Assembly: GCA_028282105.1 (NCBI GenBank)
Contig: JANQIO010000183.1
Span: 1 to 34,340 of the forward strand
Source: Halieaceae bacterium
Lineage (GTDB): Bacteria; Pseudomonadota; Gammaproteobacteria; Pseudomonadales; Halieaceae
Reading direction: 5' to 3'
Length of the DNA stretch: 34,340 nt
Shown: in pieces, positions 26,960-34,319 of the stretch
How positions within the stretch are numbered: position 1 is the stretch's first letter
Layout of the letters: each line of letters opens with the position of its first letter
The notes under the pieces: model-generated
The model's input: the letters and a program-made list of their open reading frames with translations, nothing else
The model's database searches: none
What the model was told of the DNA's origin: nothing
Position numbers and translations under genes: made by a program

Positions 26960-28816
26960 ATGAAGAAGCTTTTCCCAGTGCTGCTGTTACTGAGCACGTT
27001 TGCCGCCGCCGAGGAGTACTCGCCCCCGCTGGCCACCAGTAAACACACCCGGCTGTTCTGGGGCGACTTGCACGTGCACAGCAACCAGTCGCCGGATTCC
27101 TTTGCTTTTGGCAATACCCGGCTGACACCGGAAAATGCCTTCCGCTTCGCCCGCGGTGAGGCAGTACCCACCAGCGGTGGGCTGCAGGCCCAGCTGCGAC
27201 GGCCGCTGGATTTCCTGCTGGTGGCAGACCACGCCGAGTTCATCGGTGTGTTCCCCCGCCTGATGGCCCGTGACCCCATGCTGCTCAGCACCGAACTCGG
27301 CAAGGAGTGGCGCGCCCTGCTGGATGAGACCGGCGATCTGCGCGCGGTCATAAACGCCTGGCTGCAACGCCTGCAGGCCACGGATTACCAGCAGGAGTTG
27401 CCAGACAGCATTCGTCGCTCTATCTGGGCGGAGATTGGCGCCACCGCGGACCGGCACAATGTACCTGGCCTGTTTACCGCCTTTGTCGGCTATGAGTGGA
27501 CCTCGATGATCGACGGCAACAACCTGCACCGGGTGGTGTTGTTCAGGGACGGCGCTGAACGAGCGGCGCAGTTGGCGCCGTATTCGGCCCTGGACAGCCG
27601 CGACCCCGAGGAGCTGTGGGCCGCCATGCAGCAGTACGAGGATGTCACCGGGGGCCGGGTGATGGCGATTCCCCACAACGGCAACGTGTCCAATGGCCTG
27701 ATGTTTGCCCTCGAGACCGTGAGCGGAGAACCGCTGGACAAGGACTACGCCGAGCGCAGGGCGCGCTGGGAGCCGGTCTACGAAGTCACTCAGGTCAAAG
27801 GCGATGGCGAGGCCCATCCTTTCCTGTCACCGGATGACGAGTTCGCCGACTTCGAGACCTGGGATGGCGACAATATTGCCCGCACGGTAGAAAAGCGGCC
27901 GGAGATGCTGGCCCATGAGTACGCCCGGCCCGCCCTGAAGCTGGGGTTGAAGCTCGCTGAGGAGCTCGGCGCGGATCCGTTTGCCTTTGGCCTCATCGGC
28001 AGCACCGATTCCCACACCACCCTGGCCACCGCCGACGATGACAACTTCTGGGGCAAGTTCCGGGATTCCGAACCTTCGGCGGAGCGTGTGACGAATAAGA
28101 TGGGGGGCGCCCTGTGGTCAAACTGGCGGCTGGCGGCGTCGGGCTATGCGGCGATCTGGGCGGAGGAAAACACCCGCGAGGCCCTGTTTGATGCGCTGGC
28201 CCGGCGCGAGGTGTATGCCAGCACCGGCCCGCGCATTGCATTGCGCTTCTTCGGCGGCGAAGGTTTTGCCCCGGGCGACGAGGAAGTGGCGGACCTCGCC
28301 CGGCTCGGTTACAGCCGCGGTGTACCCATGGGTGGGACCCTCGCAAGGCTTTCGGAGGGTGGCGCGCCGAGTTTCCTGGTGCACGCCCTTAAGGATCCCG
28401 ATGGCGCCAACCTCGACCGGGTGCAGATCATCAAAGGCTGGCTGGATGCCCGGGGCGAGCTGCACGAGAACGTCTATGACGTGGCCTTGTCTGACGGCCG
28501 GGCAATCGACCCGGCCACCGGCAAGGCGCCGCCCCTGCCGTCCACCGTGGACGTGACCGCCGCCACCTATCGCAACAGCGTGGGTGCGGTGAGCCTGGCC
28601 ACGGTGTGGACGGATCCCGACTTTGACCCAGCGGAACAGGCTTTTTATTACGTTCGAGTGCTGGAGATCGAGACCCCGCGGTGGACGGCCTACGATGGCC
28701 GTTACTTCGATCTGGCGATAGGCAAGTGGGTGCCGATGGTGACCCGGGAACGGGCCTACAGTTCGCCCATCTGGTACCGACCCGACAGCCCGCTTTCATC
28801 AGGCAGCACGCGATGA
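26960..28816 (+). CDS. DUF3604-domain exported protein
   Basis: A 618-residue DUF3604 protein (PF12228). MKKLFPVLLLLSTFAAA is a Sec signal peptide. Metal-site-like motifs recall the PHP phosphoesterase fold: WGDLHVHS (His38, His40), VADHAEF, IPHNGN and GSTDSHTT. A role as a metal-dependent hydrolase is therefore plausible, but I know of no assigned substrate for the family. Such genes are often multicopy next to TonB receptors in marine gammaproteobacteria. The ATG at 26960 has only a weak ribosome site but gives a complete signal peptide. The stop overlaps the start of the crotonase gene by four bases (ATGA), so the two are translationally coupled. It is divergent from the TonB receptor. Confidence 0.92.
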   Translation: MKKLFPVLLLLSTFAAAEEYSPPLATSKHTRLFWGDLHVHSNQSPDSFAFGNTRLTPENAFRFARGEAVPTSGGLQAQLRRPLDFLLVADHAEFIGVFPRLMARDPMLLSTELGKEWRALLDETGDLRAVINAWLQRLQATDYQQELPDSIRRSIWAEIGATADRHNVPGLFTAFVGYEWTSMIDGNNLHRVVLFRDGAERAAQLAPYSALDSRDPEELWAAMQQYEDVTGGRVMAIPHNGNVSNGLMFALETVSGEPLDKDYAERRARWEPVYEVTQVKGDGEAHPFLSPDDEFADFETWDGDNIARTVEKRPEMLAHEYARPALKLGLKLAEELGADPFAFGLIGSTDSHTTLATADDDNFWGKFRDSEPSAERVTNKMGGALWSNWRLAASGYAAIWAEENTREALFDALARREVYASTGPRIALRFFGGEGFAPGDEEVADLARLGYSRGVPMGGTLARLSEGGAPSFLVHALKDPDGANLDRVQIIKGWLDARGELHENVYDVALSDGRAIDPATGKAPPLPSTVDVTAATYRNSVGAVSLATVWTDPDFDPAEQAFYYVRVLEIETPRWTAYDGRYFDLAIGKWVPMVTRERAYSSPIWYRPDSPLSSGSTR

Positions 28817-29694
28817 GCTACGACTTTGAGACCCTTGGCACCTCGCTGGAAGCGGGGGTGATGACGGTGTGCATTCGCAATCCACCCGCCAACGTGATGA
28901 CCGCCACGCTATTCACCGAGCTGTGTGCCATAACGGAACAGGTGGCGGAAGACGAAGCGATCAGGGTGGTGCTGTTCACCAGCGCTGATCCCGAGTTCTT
29001 CATCGCGCACTTCGACCTGGAGATGATCCTCGCCTTTCCCACTGATAAACCGGCGCGCCACGAGGCCTCTCCCAACGATTTCCACCTGATGTGCGAACGC
29101 CTGCGCACCATGCCCAAACCCACCATCGCATTGCTCGCCGGGCGCGTGGGGGGCGGCGGCAGCGAATTTGCCGCCTCCTGCGACATGCGCTACGGCGTAG
29201 TGGGTAAAACCCGCATCAGCCAGATGGAAGTGGCCCTGGGAATTTTGCCCGGTGGCACCGGCACCCAGCGCCTGCCACGTCTGGTGGGACGCGGGCGCGC
29301 CATGGAGATTTGCTTGGGCTGCGAGGATATCGACGCGCAGACAGCCTGTGACTGGGGCTACCTGAATCGCACGTTCGAAGACGCCAAAGCCATGGACGCC
29401 TGGGTCGGCACCTTCGCCCGGCGTATCGCAGCCTGGCCCCCGCGGGCGGTAGCGCTCTGCAAGCAGTCCATCAACAATGCCGAACTGCCGCTGGCCGAGG
29501 CGCTGCGGGAGGAGGCCTACCTGTTCCAGCAGAGCCTGCGCGGGCCTGCGGCAACCCCCAGTATGCAAGCGGCGCTGGCGCTGGGTGCGCAAACCCGGGA
29601 GGGCGAACTGCGTATTGATGAGCTGTGTGTGGAAGTGGCCGCACAGGTGGGGACACCGGGAAAGGGTAACGGCGGCGGCGAAAACGCCAAATGA
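28813..29694 (+). CDS. Enoyl-CoA hydratase/isomerase (crotonase) family protein
   Basis: A 293-residue cytoplasmic acyl-CoA enzyme. The oxyanion-hole region is LLAGRVGGGGSEFAASCDM. Glu118 (GGSE) and Glu139 (QMEV) align with the two catalytic glutamates Glu144 and Glu164 of rat enoyl-CoA hydratase, so hydration/dehydration of an enoyl-CoA is possible. ALGILPGGTGTQRLPRLVGRGRAMEI completes the family core. A longer frame begins at 28681 inside DUF3604, but the ATG at 28813, overlapping the DUF3604 stop as ATGA, gives the family N-terminus. The C-terminal tail is Gly/Asn-rich and outside the fold. With an upstream exported DUF3604 protein and a divergent receptor, it probably processes the imported compound after CoA activation. 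Confidence 0.9.
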   Translation: MSYDFETLGTSLEAGVMTVCIRNPPANVMTATLFTELCAITEQVAEDEAIRVVLFTSADPEFFIAHFDLEMILAFPTDKPARHEASPNDFHLMCERLRTMPKPTIALLAGRVGGGGSEFAASCDMRYGVVGKTRISQMEVALGILPGGTGTQRLPRLVGRGRAMEICLGCEDIDAQTACDWGYLNRTFEDAKAMDAWVGTFARRIAAWPPRAVALCKQSINNAELPLAEALREEAYLFQQSLRGPAATPSMQAALALGAQTREGELRIDELCVEVAAQVGTPGKGNGGGENAK

Positions 29695-29772
29695 GCGCCT
29701 TGGCCGGTTAAAAAAACGACCGAGAAACGCCTGAAATGCACTTTTTTTAAAAAAACTTCGATTGCCACATCA

Positions 29773-29797
29773 TTTACACAAGTTACCCACAGCTTGT
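29773..29797 (+). other. DnaA-box-like sequence beside an A/T tract
   Basis: TTACCCACA (29783-29791) differs from the DnaA box TTATCCACA at one base. It lies inside ACAAG/CTTGT arms (29778-29782, 29793-29797), just after a seven-T, seven-A tract near 29744-29757. A single box without origin genes is weak evidence, so I record the sequence without calling an origin. Confidence 0.2.
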
Positions 29798-29801
29798 TGG
29801 C

Positions 29802-29829
29802 TGGACGCCCGGCGGGGAGTGTGTAGACT
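29802..29829 (+). promoter_or_regulatory. Possible promoter for the T-depleted RNA
   Basis: TGGACG (29802-29807) and TAGACT (29824-29829) each match sigma-70 hexamers at four of six positions, with a 16-bp spacer. The predicted start is near 29836, just where the T-depleted sequence begins. The same -10 form, TAGACT, appears at the pseudopilin, DUF2141 and TonB receptor promoters proposed here. Confidence 0.35.
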
Positions 29830-29835
29830 TAAATC

Positions 29836-30339
29836 GTGGCTGCGGAAATGCGCAAACCGCGAAAGCCATGCCCCGATTGGCCGGGGCGGGACCACACGCC
29901 AAGAGTGGTCAACGGGCAGCAAGCGCTGCCGAGCCAGCGAGTCCCTCGGGACGGAAGCACCGGAAAGCGGAAGGGAGCGAAAGCGAACGGAGGCCGAAGG
30001 TCGCGGAAGGACGGAGGAGCGAGCGGGCGAGCCGGGAGAGCCCTCGGGCAGGAACGGCGAGCCATGGCAAGGCAGAGGTGAGCAGCTCGAACGCGTAGAG
30101 GCGAGCAACCGGATTGCCACTGCGGGTGGACGTTGCCAAGCGTCAAAAAATAACGGGGACTTCGGTCCTCTGGCCGGTAAAGGCCGGTTCCTGGAAGGGC
30201 GAGTGTAAAAGCGAGCGCGGAAGGGGTCAGCCGAGGCCGAGCCCGGAAGGCAGGGCGGCGAAGCGAGTCAAATCGCGGAGGCGCTGGCTGGAAAGGCTGA
30301 ACGAAGGGGGATGGTGTGCGCACCGTCCCCTTTTTTTTT
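29836..30339 (+). ncRNA. Candidate large structured non-coding RNA, T-depleted and purine-rich
   Basis: A gene-free stretch of about 500 nt with abnormal composition: by hand count only 13 T in 240 bases at 29881-30120, and 87 purines in 120 at 29941-30060. Small hairpins recur: CCCCG/CGGGG (29871-29886), GACCAC/GTGGTC (29890-29910), GGCAGC/GCTGCC (29915-29930), GTCCC/GGGAC (29941-29952), GGCC/GGTC (29992-30002), GCAA/TTGC with loop CCGGA (30105-30117), GGGGAC/GTCCTC with a UUCG tetraloop (30155-30170), and GCCC/GGGC (30241-30256). About 23 GGA triplets and five GGAAGG motifs occur. It ends in a strong terminator. I find no RNase P, tmRNA or SRP core. CsrB-like sequestration of CsrA is possible, but GGA counts are near what this base composition predicts. 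Strand is set by the terminator. Confidence 0.5.
30307..30339 (+). terminator. Strong intrinsic terminator ending the candidate RNA
   Basis: A 10-bp stem (30307-30316 with 30321-30330, one U-G pair) and a four-base TGCG loop are followed by nine T residues (30331-30339). No protein-coding gene ends nearby on this strand: the last is the crotonase stop at 29694. A separate upstream transcript is therefore implied. Confidence 0.9.
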
Positions 30340-30360
30340 ATAAACCCGCTAGGGTTTATA
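30339..30360. repeat. Perfect 9-bp inverted repeat abutting the terminator
   Basis: TATAAACCC and GGGTTTATA are separated by GCTA and begin in the last base of the terminator T-run. It has no T-run of its own on either strand. It could protect a read-through 3' end or be a protein-binding site. Confidence 0.6.
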
Positions 30361-30637
30361 GCCTCTAAGCAGGGCACGAGGGGCTGCGTCACCGTGACTG
30401 CTTCTTGATTGTCCTGTGCCACCATCTCGAACGTCATTCCCTGCGGCACCCTTATTGTCTTGTAGGTGGCGGCTTGTCTATGGGAATGCGCCTCCCAAAT
30501 CTGGCAGGGTGTCTGCTGCTTCCTTGCTTACCCATGTAGTTCGTGGGAGTTTCTTTGCCGGGCTTGTCTCTGGCACACTCTAGCGTCCGCGATGATTGAC
30601 CGGGCCTGAGGGTTCGCACAGCAAGGAGAATAATAAG
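30361..30637. other. Gene-free spacer before the first SDR gene
   Basis: I see no coding region, repeat or convincing promoter apart from the ribosome-binding site AAGGAG 9 nt before the ATG at 30638. The base composition returns to balanced T and A content, in contrast with the preceding 500 nt. Confidence 0.6.
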
Positions 30638-31471
30638 ATGAATCGACTCGCAGACAGGACGGTCGTGGTGACCGGTGCTGCCAGTGGTATTGGGGCGGCG
30701 ACTGCCCGCAAGGTAATCGAAGAGGGCGGTAACGTCGTTGTCGCCGACCTGCAGGATCAGCGCGGCCAGGCGCTGGCCGACGAGTTGGGTGAGCGCGCCA
30801 CCTTTGTGCATGCCGATGTTACCCGTGAAGAAGACATTGCCGGCGCGGTCCAGACGGCGATTGATCATTTTGGCGGTCTGCACGGCATGGTCAACAACGC
30901 CGGCATTGTCGGCGCCATTGGCTCCATCATGGACACGCCGGCAGAAGAATTCGATTTCACCATGTCCATACTCGCGCGGGCGGTGTTCCTTGGCATCAAG
31001 CACGCGGCGCGGGCCATGCAGGATTCTGGCGGCGCCATTGTTTCCATCGCCAGCACGGCGGGCGTCCAGGGTGGCCTGGGGCCCCATGTCTATACCATGG
31101 CCAAGCACGGCGTGGTGGGCATCACGCGCTCAGCGGCCAGTGAATTGTCTTCCATGGGAATTCGCGTCAATGCCGTGGCACCGGGCAACACCGTGACAGA
31201 CATGACAAGCTCGGTGGTCGCCAACGATCCGGAAGACTACGACGCCACCACCCGAAAGCTCGCGGAAACATCTCCCCTGGGCTATGCCGGGCAGGCGGAA
31301 GATATCGCCAACGCCATTGTCTACCTGCTGTCGGATGAGTCGCGGTATGTGGCCGGTCACACCCTGGTGGTGGACGCCGGACAGACCAGCAGCGGGCTGG
31401 AGAAGCCGCCATTTTTTGAAATCGAATCCGCCACCATGTTGCACCGTGGCGGCGTACGCCAGTCCAAATAA
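30638..31471 (+). CDS. Short-chain dehydrogenase/reductase (SDR), classical
   Basis: A 277-residue NAD(P)-dependent oxidoreductase. It has the cofactor motif TGAASGIG (12-19), NNAG (86-89), catalytic Ser139 (SIAST) and Tyr152-x3-Lys156 (YTMAK). Asp37 (VVADL) after the second strand suggests NAD preference. The helix-4 asparagine of the usual catalytic tetrad is absent: the segment reads MSILARAVFLGIKHAA where NxxGVFLG is normal. This may alter the proton relay. The C-terminal extension after VVDAGQT is longer than usual. The ATG at 30638 has AAGGAG upstream; the in-frame ATG at 30596 lacks one. The next SDR gene starts 15 bp downstream, so they form an operon. The substrate is probably a secondary alcohol or ketone of the local catabolic pathway. 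Confidence 0.92.
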   Translation: MNRLADRTVVVTGAASGIGAATARKVIEEGGNVVVADLQDQRGQALADELGERATFVHADVTREEDIAGAVQTAIDHFGGLHGMVNNAGIVGAIGSIMDTPAEEFDFTMSILARAVFLGIKHAARAMQDSGGAIVSIASTAGVQGGLGPHVYTMAKHGVVGITRSAASELSSMGIRVNAVAPGNTVTDMTSSVVANDPEDYDATTRKLAETSPLGYAGQAEDIANAIVYLLSDESRYVAGHTLVVDAGQTSSGLEKPPFFEIESATMLHRGGVRQSK

Positions 31472-31486
31472 GCGGGAGACGAGAGC

Positions 31487-32353
31487 ATGTCGAAGATTCT
31501 GATCAGCGGTGCCAACAGCGGTATTGGCCTCGAAAGTGCACTGCAACTGGCCAAATCCGGGCACCGGGTGCTGGCGGGCTGTCGCAACCCCGACGGCGCC
31601 AGTGAGTTGCTCGCCGCGCGTGAAGAGGCCGGCCTCGATCTCGATGTGGTGCAGATCGACCTGCTCGACCCGGCCGGCATGGCGGCGACAGTCGAAGATC
31701 TGCTGGCCCGGGAAGCCGGGCTGGACGTGCTGGTTAGCAACGCCGGTATCGGCGGCGGTCGCGCCCTGGAAGAAACACCGCTCGACGAACTGCGCGCCGT
31801 CTACGAAACCAACGTGTTCGGCACTTTCGCGCTGATGCAGGCCGTCATTCCGCAGCTGCGCAAGCAGGGTAGCGGGCGCCTGGTCAATGTGTCATCGCTG
31901 GCGGCGGTCAACGTGTTTGGCTGCCACGGCACCTATTCCTCGTCCAAGGCGGCGGTGGAGGCCATGTGTATTGCACTGAGCCAGGAGCTGGCCGCTTTCA
32001 ATATCCATGTTTCGCTGATTGAGCCAGGTTGTATCTGGACGCCGATGTGGGAGAAAGGCACGCCGCCACCTGAGGACAGTGCCTATGGCGAATCCTTTGG
32101 TCGGCTGATGAAGTTCGGCGAGTTCGGCCTGGGACGCGCCGCGACCACCAAAGACTGCGCCAACGCAATCCAGGACGCGATCGAAAACGACACGCCGCGC
32201 TTCCGCTACCCGGTAGGCCCGGATGCCGATGATTTTTGGCGAGCCTATACCGCGCTCAATGACGATGAGGAGTGGCGCCGCATTGCCTCGCTGGACAATG
32301 CGGCCTATGCCGAGCGTATGCGCGAACTGATGGGCGTCGATTACTACGGCTGA
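31487..32353 (+). CDS. Short-chain dehydrogenase/reductase (SDR), second of pair
   Basis: A 288-residue oxidoreductase of the classical SDR fold, clearly distinct from its neighbour. It has SGANSGIG (7-14), SNAG (84-87), Asn109 (ETNVFG), Ser137 (NVSSLAA) and Tyr150-x3-Lys154 (YSSSK), so the whole tetrad is intact. Arg33 in AGCRNP, after the second beta strand, suggests NADP use, unlike the upstream NAD-type enzyme. The extended C-terminus (about 195-288) resembles the 17-beta-hydroxysteroid-dehydrogenase-like SDR branch, but that link is only a family resemblance. GGGAGA lies about 12 nt before the ATG and GAGAG closer. It ends 13 bp from the convergent sulfatase stop, with no clear terminator between. 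Confidence 0.92.
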   Translation: MSKILISGANSGIGLESALQLAKSGHRVLAGCRNPDGASELLAAREEAGLDLDVVQIDLLDPAGMAATVEDLLAREAGLDVLVSNAGIGGGRALEETPLDELRAVYETNVFGTFALMQAVIPQLRKQGSGRLVNVSSLAAVNVFGCHGTYSSSKAAVEAMCIALSQELAAFNIHVSLIEPGCIWTPMWEKGTPPPEDSAYGESFGRLMKFGEFGLGRAATTKDCANAIQDAIENDTPRFRYPVGPDADDFWRAYTALNDDEEWRRIASLDNAAYAERMRELMGVDYYG

Positions 32354-32366
32354 CCGCAGCGTGACC

Positions 32367-33980
32367 CTACCAATCCACTGACTTCGGTGTGTACACCGGG
32401 GTAGCCTGTGGGTCGAAGGAACTGTCGAAGTCGCGGTAGAAGCCCTTCACCTTGCGGTGCGGGTAGCGCTGTATTTGCAGCATATGCTCCTGAATCATCT
32501 TGGAGATACCAGGCCCCGCCCAGAAGCCGTTCTCGATTTCGTTGGGGAAGCGCTCTGCCGGATCGTGCAGCAGGTTGTAGACCTCAAAGAAGTGGAAGCC
32601 GGGATTGGTGGGTTTGAGGTTCAGCTTTATCTGGTCCTTGCGTATGGCTTCAAGGTTCTCCCGATTGTAGTGAAAGATATAGTCACGGCGACCCCTGCCT
32701 TCACCCAGCAACAGCAAGCCTGACTGGTCGATACCGTCAATCACACGGTCGCGCGGGATGTGCCGGCCGCCGTCGGCGATGCTCGCGATAGTGGTAAACC
32801 AGTCGGTGATTTGCACGATATCCATGGGATTCTGGCCAGGTTCGATCATGCCCGGCCACCAGGCGATGGCTGGCACGTGTACCCCACCTTCGCGGGTCTC
32901 GCCCTTGGAGCCAGGCAGCAACGAGTAACCGCCATGGGGATGCACGGTGTACATGGGCCCGTTGTCGGACGTCCAGATCACCAGGGTGTTCTCGGCTATG
33001 CCAAGGTCTTGCAAGGTCTTAAGAATGCGACCGGTGTTGTAGTCGTGTTCCACCATCTGGCTGGCGGTGGTGGTTTGAGCCGGCGTATCGCGGAAGTCCG
33101 GATGAGCGCCCCAGAAGTGATTGCCCTTGCCCCAGAAGTTTACGAAAAACGGCTTGTCTGTCTTGGCCCGGCGCTTGATGAAATCAATAACGTGGTCGGC
33201 GACTTCGGAATCATAGGTGTTGTACTTCTCCAGTGAATAGGGGTACACCATTTCGGCGTCGCCACCTTTCGTGGCTCGCATCACGCCGCCGGTGTCATAG
33301 GGAAAACCCTCCGGCCCCGGGTCGTTCATAAACACCCGGTTGGAGAAGCCTCCGGCATCGTCCGTGAACTTCGCGTTCTTGTTGAGTACCCACCAGGGTG
33401 GGTTACCCTCCGACCATTCGGCTTCGTCGAAACCCTGGCTGGTAGGATACTGGTCCTCCTCGCCGCCCATGTGCCATTTCCCGAAATGCCCGCTGTAGTA
33501 GCCCTGTTTTGCGAGCACTTCAGCGATAGTGACCTCTTCCCTGTGTAGTCCGAAGCCCACTTGTCCCGGCAGGGTGATATTAAACAGTCCGTTGCGAATC
33601 GGGTGCCTACCCGTGGACACCGAGCCGCGCGAAGGAGAGCACTCTACTTCCGAATAGAAGTTGAGGAAGCGCATCCCCTGCTGTGCCATCTGGTCCAGAT
33701 TCGGGGTAGGGGCACCGCGCAACTTACCGCCGCCGTAGCTGCCCAGTTCCGTAAGTCCCACGTCGTCGGCCATGATGTAGACGATGTTGGGTTTCTTGCC
33801 GAAGCGTGCTTCCAGAGCACTCAGTTTACGCCTGACCAGCTTGTCATCGGCCTCCCATTGGGCGCCGAACTCCGCGCGCATGCGCTGAAACTCCGGGTCG
33901 AAGACGATGTCTCTGGCGCCGGCATGCAAGGACCAGCTCAGCAGGCTCACTGCAGCCAGCAGGAAGTTGATGGTTTTCAT
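32367..33980 (-). CDS. Type I sulfatase (arylsulfatase family), exported
   Basis: A 537-residue sulfatase that should hydrolyse a sulfate ester in the periplasm. MKTINFLLAAVSLLSWSLHAGA is a Sec signal peptide. Metal ligands Asp72-Asp73 (IMADDVG) and the late WTSDNGPM (Asp-Asn) are present. The maturation motif CSPSRGSVSTGRHP carries Cys114, which must become formylglycine. CxPxR is the type read by FGE or anSME maturases; no maturase gene is in the window. The roughly 60-residue segment between the signal peptide and the first catalytic strand is longer than usual. GAAGAGGAC lies just upstream of the ATG at 33980. It is convergent with the SDR pair and follows a small DNA-binding protein gene. 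Substrate, whether sulfated sugar, steroid or phenol, cannot be deduced. Confidence 0.95.
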   Translation of the reverse strand: MKTINFLLAAVSLLSWSLHAGARDIVFDPEFQRMRAEFGAQWEADDKLVRRKLSALEARFGKKPNIVYIMADDVGLTELGSYGGGKLRGAPTPNLDQMAQQGMRFLNFYSEVECSPSRGSVSTGRHPIRNGLFNITLPGQVGFGLHREEVTIAEVLAKQGYYSGHFGKWHMGGEEDQYPTSQGFDEAEWSEGNPPWWVLNKNAKFTDDAGGFSNRVFMNDPGPEGFPYDTGGVMRATKGGDAEMVYPYSLEKYNTYDSEVADHVIDFIKRRAKTDKPFFVNFWGKGNHFWGAHPDFRDTPAQTTTASQMVEHDYNTGRILKTLQDLGIAENTLVIWTSDNGPMYTVHPHGGYSLLPGSKGETREGGVHVPAIAWWPGMIEPGQNPMDIVQITDWFTTIASIADGGRHIPRDRVIDGIDQSGLLLLGEGRGRRDYIFHYNRENLEAIRKDQIKLNLKPTNPGFHFFEVYNLLHDPAERFPNEIENGFWAGPGISKMIQEHMLQIQRYPHRKVKGFYRDFDSSFDPQATPVYTPKSVDW

Positions 33981-34021
33981 AGTGTTGTCCTCTTCAATTC
34001 CGGCTCAGATTCCAGCGCCGG

Positions 34022-34261
34022 CTAGCTGTCACTCGTCTCGAGTTGCGCTGCAATCATTCGGTGGACGCATCGTGAGATGGTCCGATCTTCTGTCAGCGCG
34101 CGCTTTTGCAGTTGTGCATATTCAGCCCCGGTGACAAAGGTCACGACGCGCCGGTCGCGTCGTTCCTCTGGTGCAACCGGCGGACGACCACCTCTGGCAT
34201 TCGGCGGTGCTTGCGTGCAGCCAGCTTGTCGCCTGCGTTTGACCGAATCGCGTGTCGCCAT
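34022..34261 (-). CDS. Small ribbon-helix-helix-like DNA-binding protein
   Basis: A 79-residue basic protein. The first 35 residues are rich in Arg, Pro and Gln and probably flexible. Then RRVVTFVTGAEYAQLQKRA and an SRCVHRMIAAQL helix follow. This beta-strand, T-x-x-E-Y, helix-helix pattern resembles Arc/CopG/MobC-type ribbon-helix-helix proteins. It could be a local repressor of the sulfatase gene, which starts 41 bp downstream on the same strand, or a remnant of a mobilisation module. No relaxase, toxin or plasmid gene is visible. The ATG at 34261 has AAGG a few bases upstream and a promoter-like sequence at 34292-34319. Confidence 0.55.
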   Translation of the reverse strand: MATRDSVKRRRQAGCTQAPPNARGGRPPVAPEERRDRRVVTFVTGAEYAQLQKRALTEDRTISRCVHRMIAAQLETSDS

Positions 34262-34291
34262 ACGCCTTACCCGACTTCACCTGCAGTGGTA

Positions 34292-34319
34292 TTTATATTG
34301 CTGCTAAACTCTTTGTGAC
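34292..34319 (-). promoter_or_regulatory. Putative promoter of the ribbon-helix-helix/sulfatase transcript
   Basis: On the minus strand GTCACA (34319-34314) and TATAAA (34297-34292) are separated by 16 bp; the hexamers match consensus at four and five positions. The A/T-rich stretch contrasts with the surrounding sequence. The start would be about 25 nt before the ATG at 34261. Confidence 0.35.

Noticed and set aside
29773-29797. Replication origin
   Set aside because: Only one DnaA-box-like sequence with a mismatch is present, with no box cluster, AT-rich unwinding module or dnaA/gidA-type neighbours.
29836-30339. RNase P RNA, tmRNA, SRP RNA or 6S RNA
   Set aside because: None of the universally conserved core sequences, such as the RNase P GAGGAAAGTCC segment or the SRP GGAAGGAAGCA loop context, is present in the expected order.
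29762-30449. Long open frames on both strands (148 residues plus, 206 residues minus) in the T-depleted region
   Set aside because: A sequence with almost no T on the plus strand cannot make stop codons on that strand, and the lack of A on the other strand has the same effect. The translations are low-complexity Arg/Gly/Glu or Pro/Arg/Ser and cross a strong terminator, so they are compositional artefacts.
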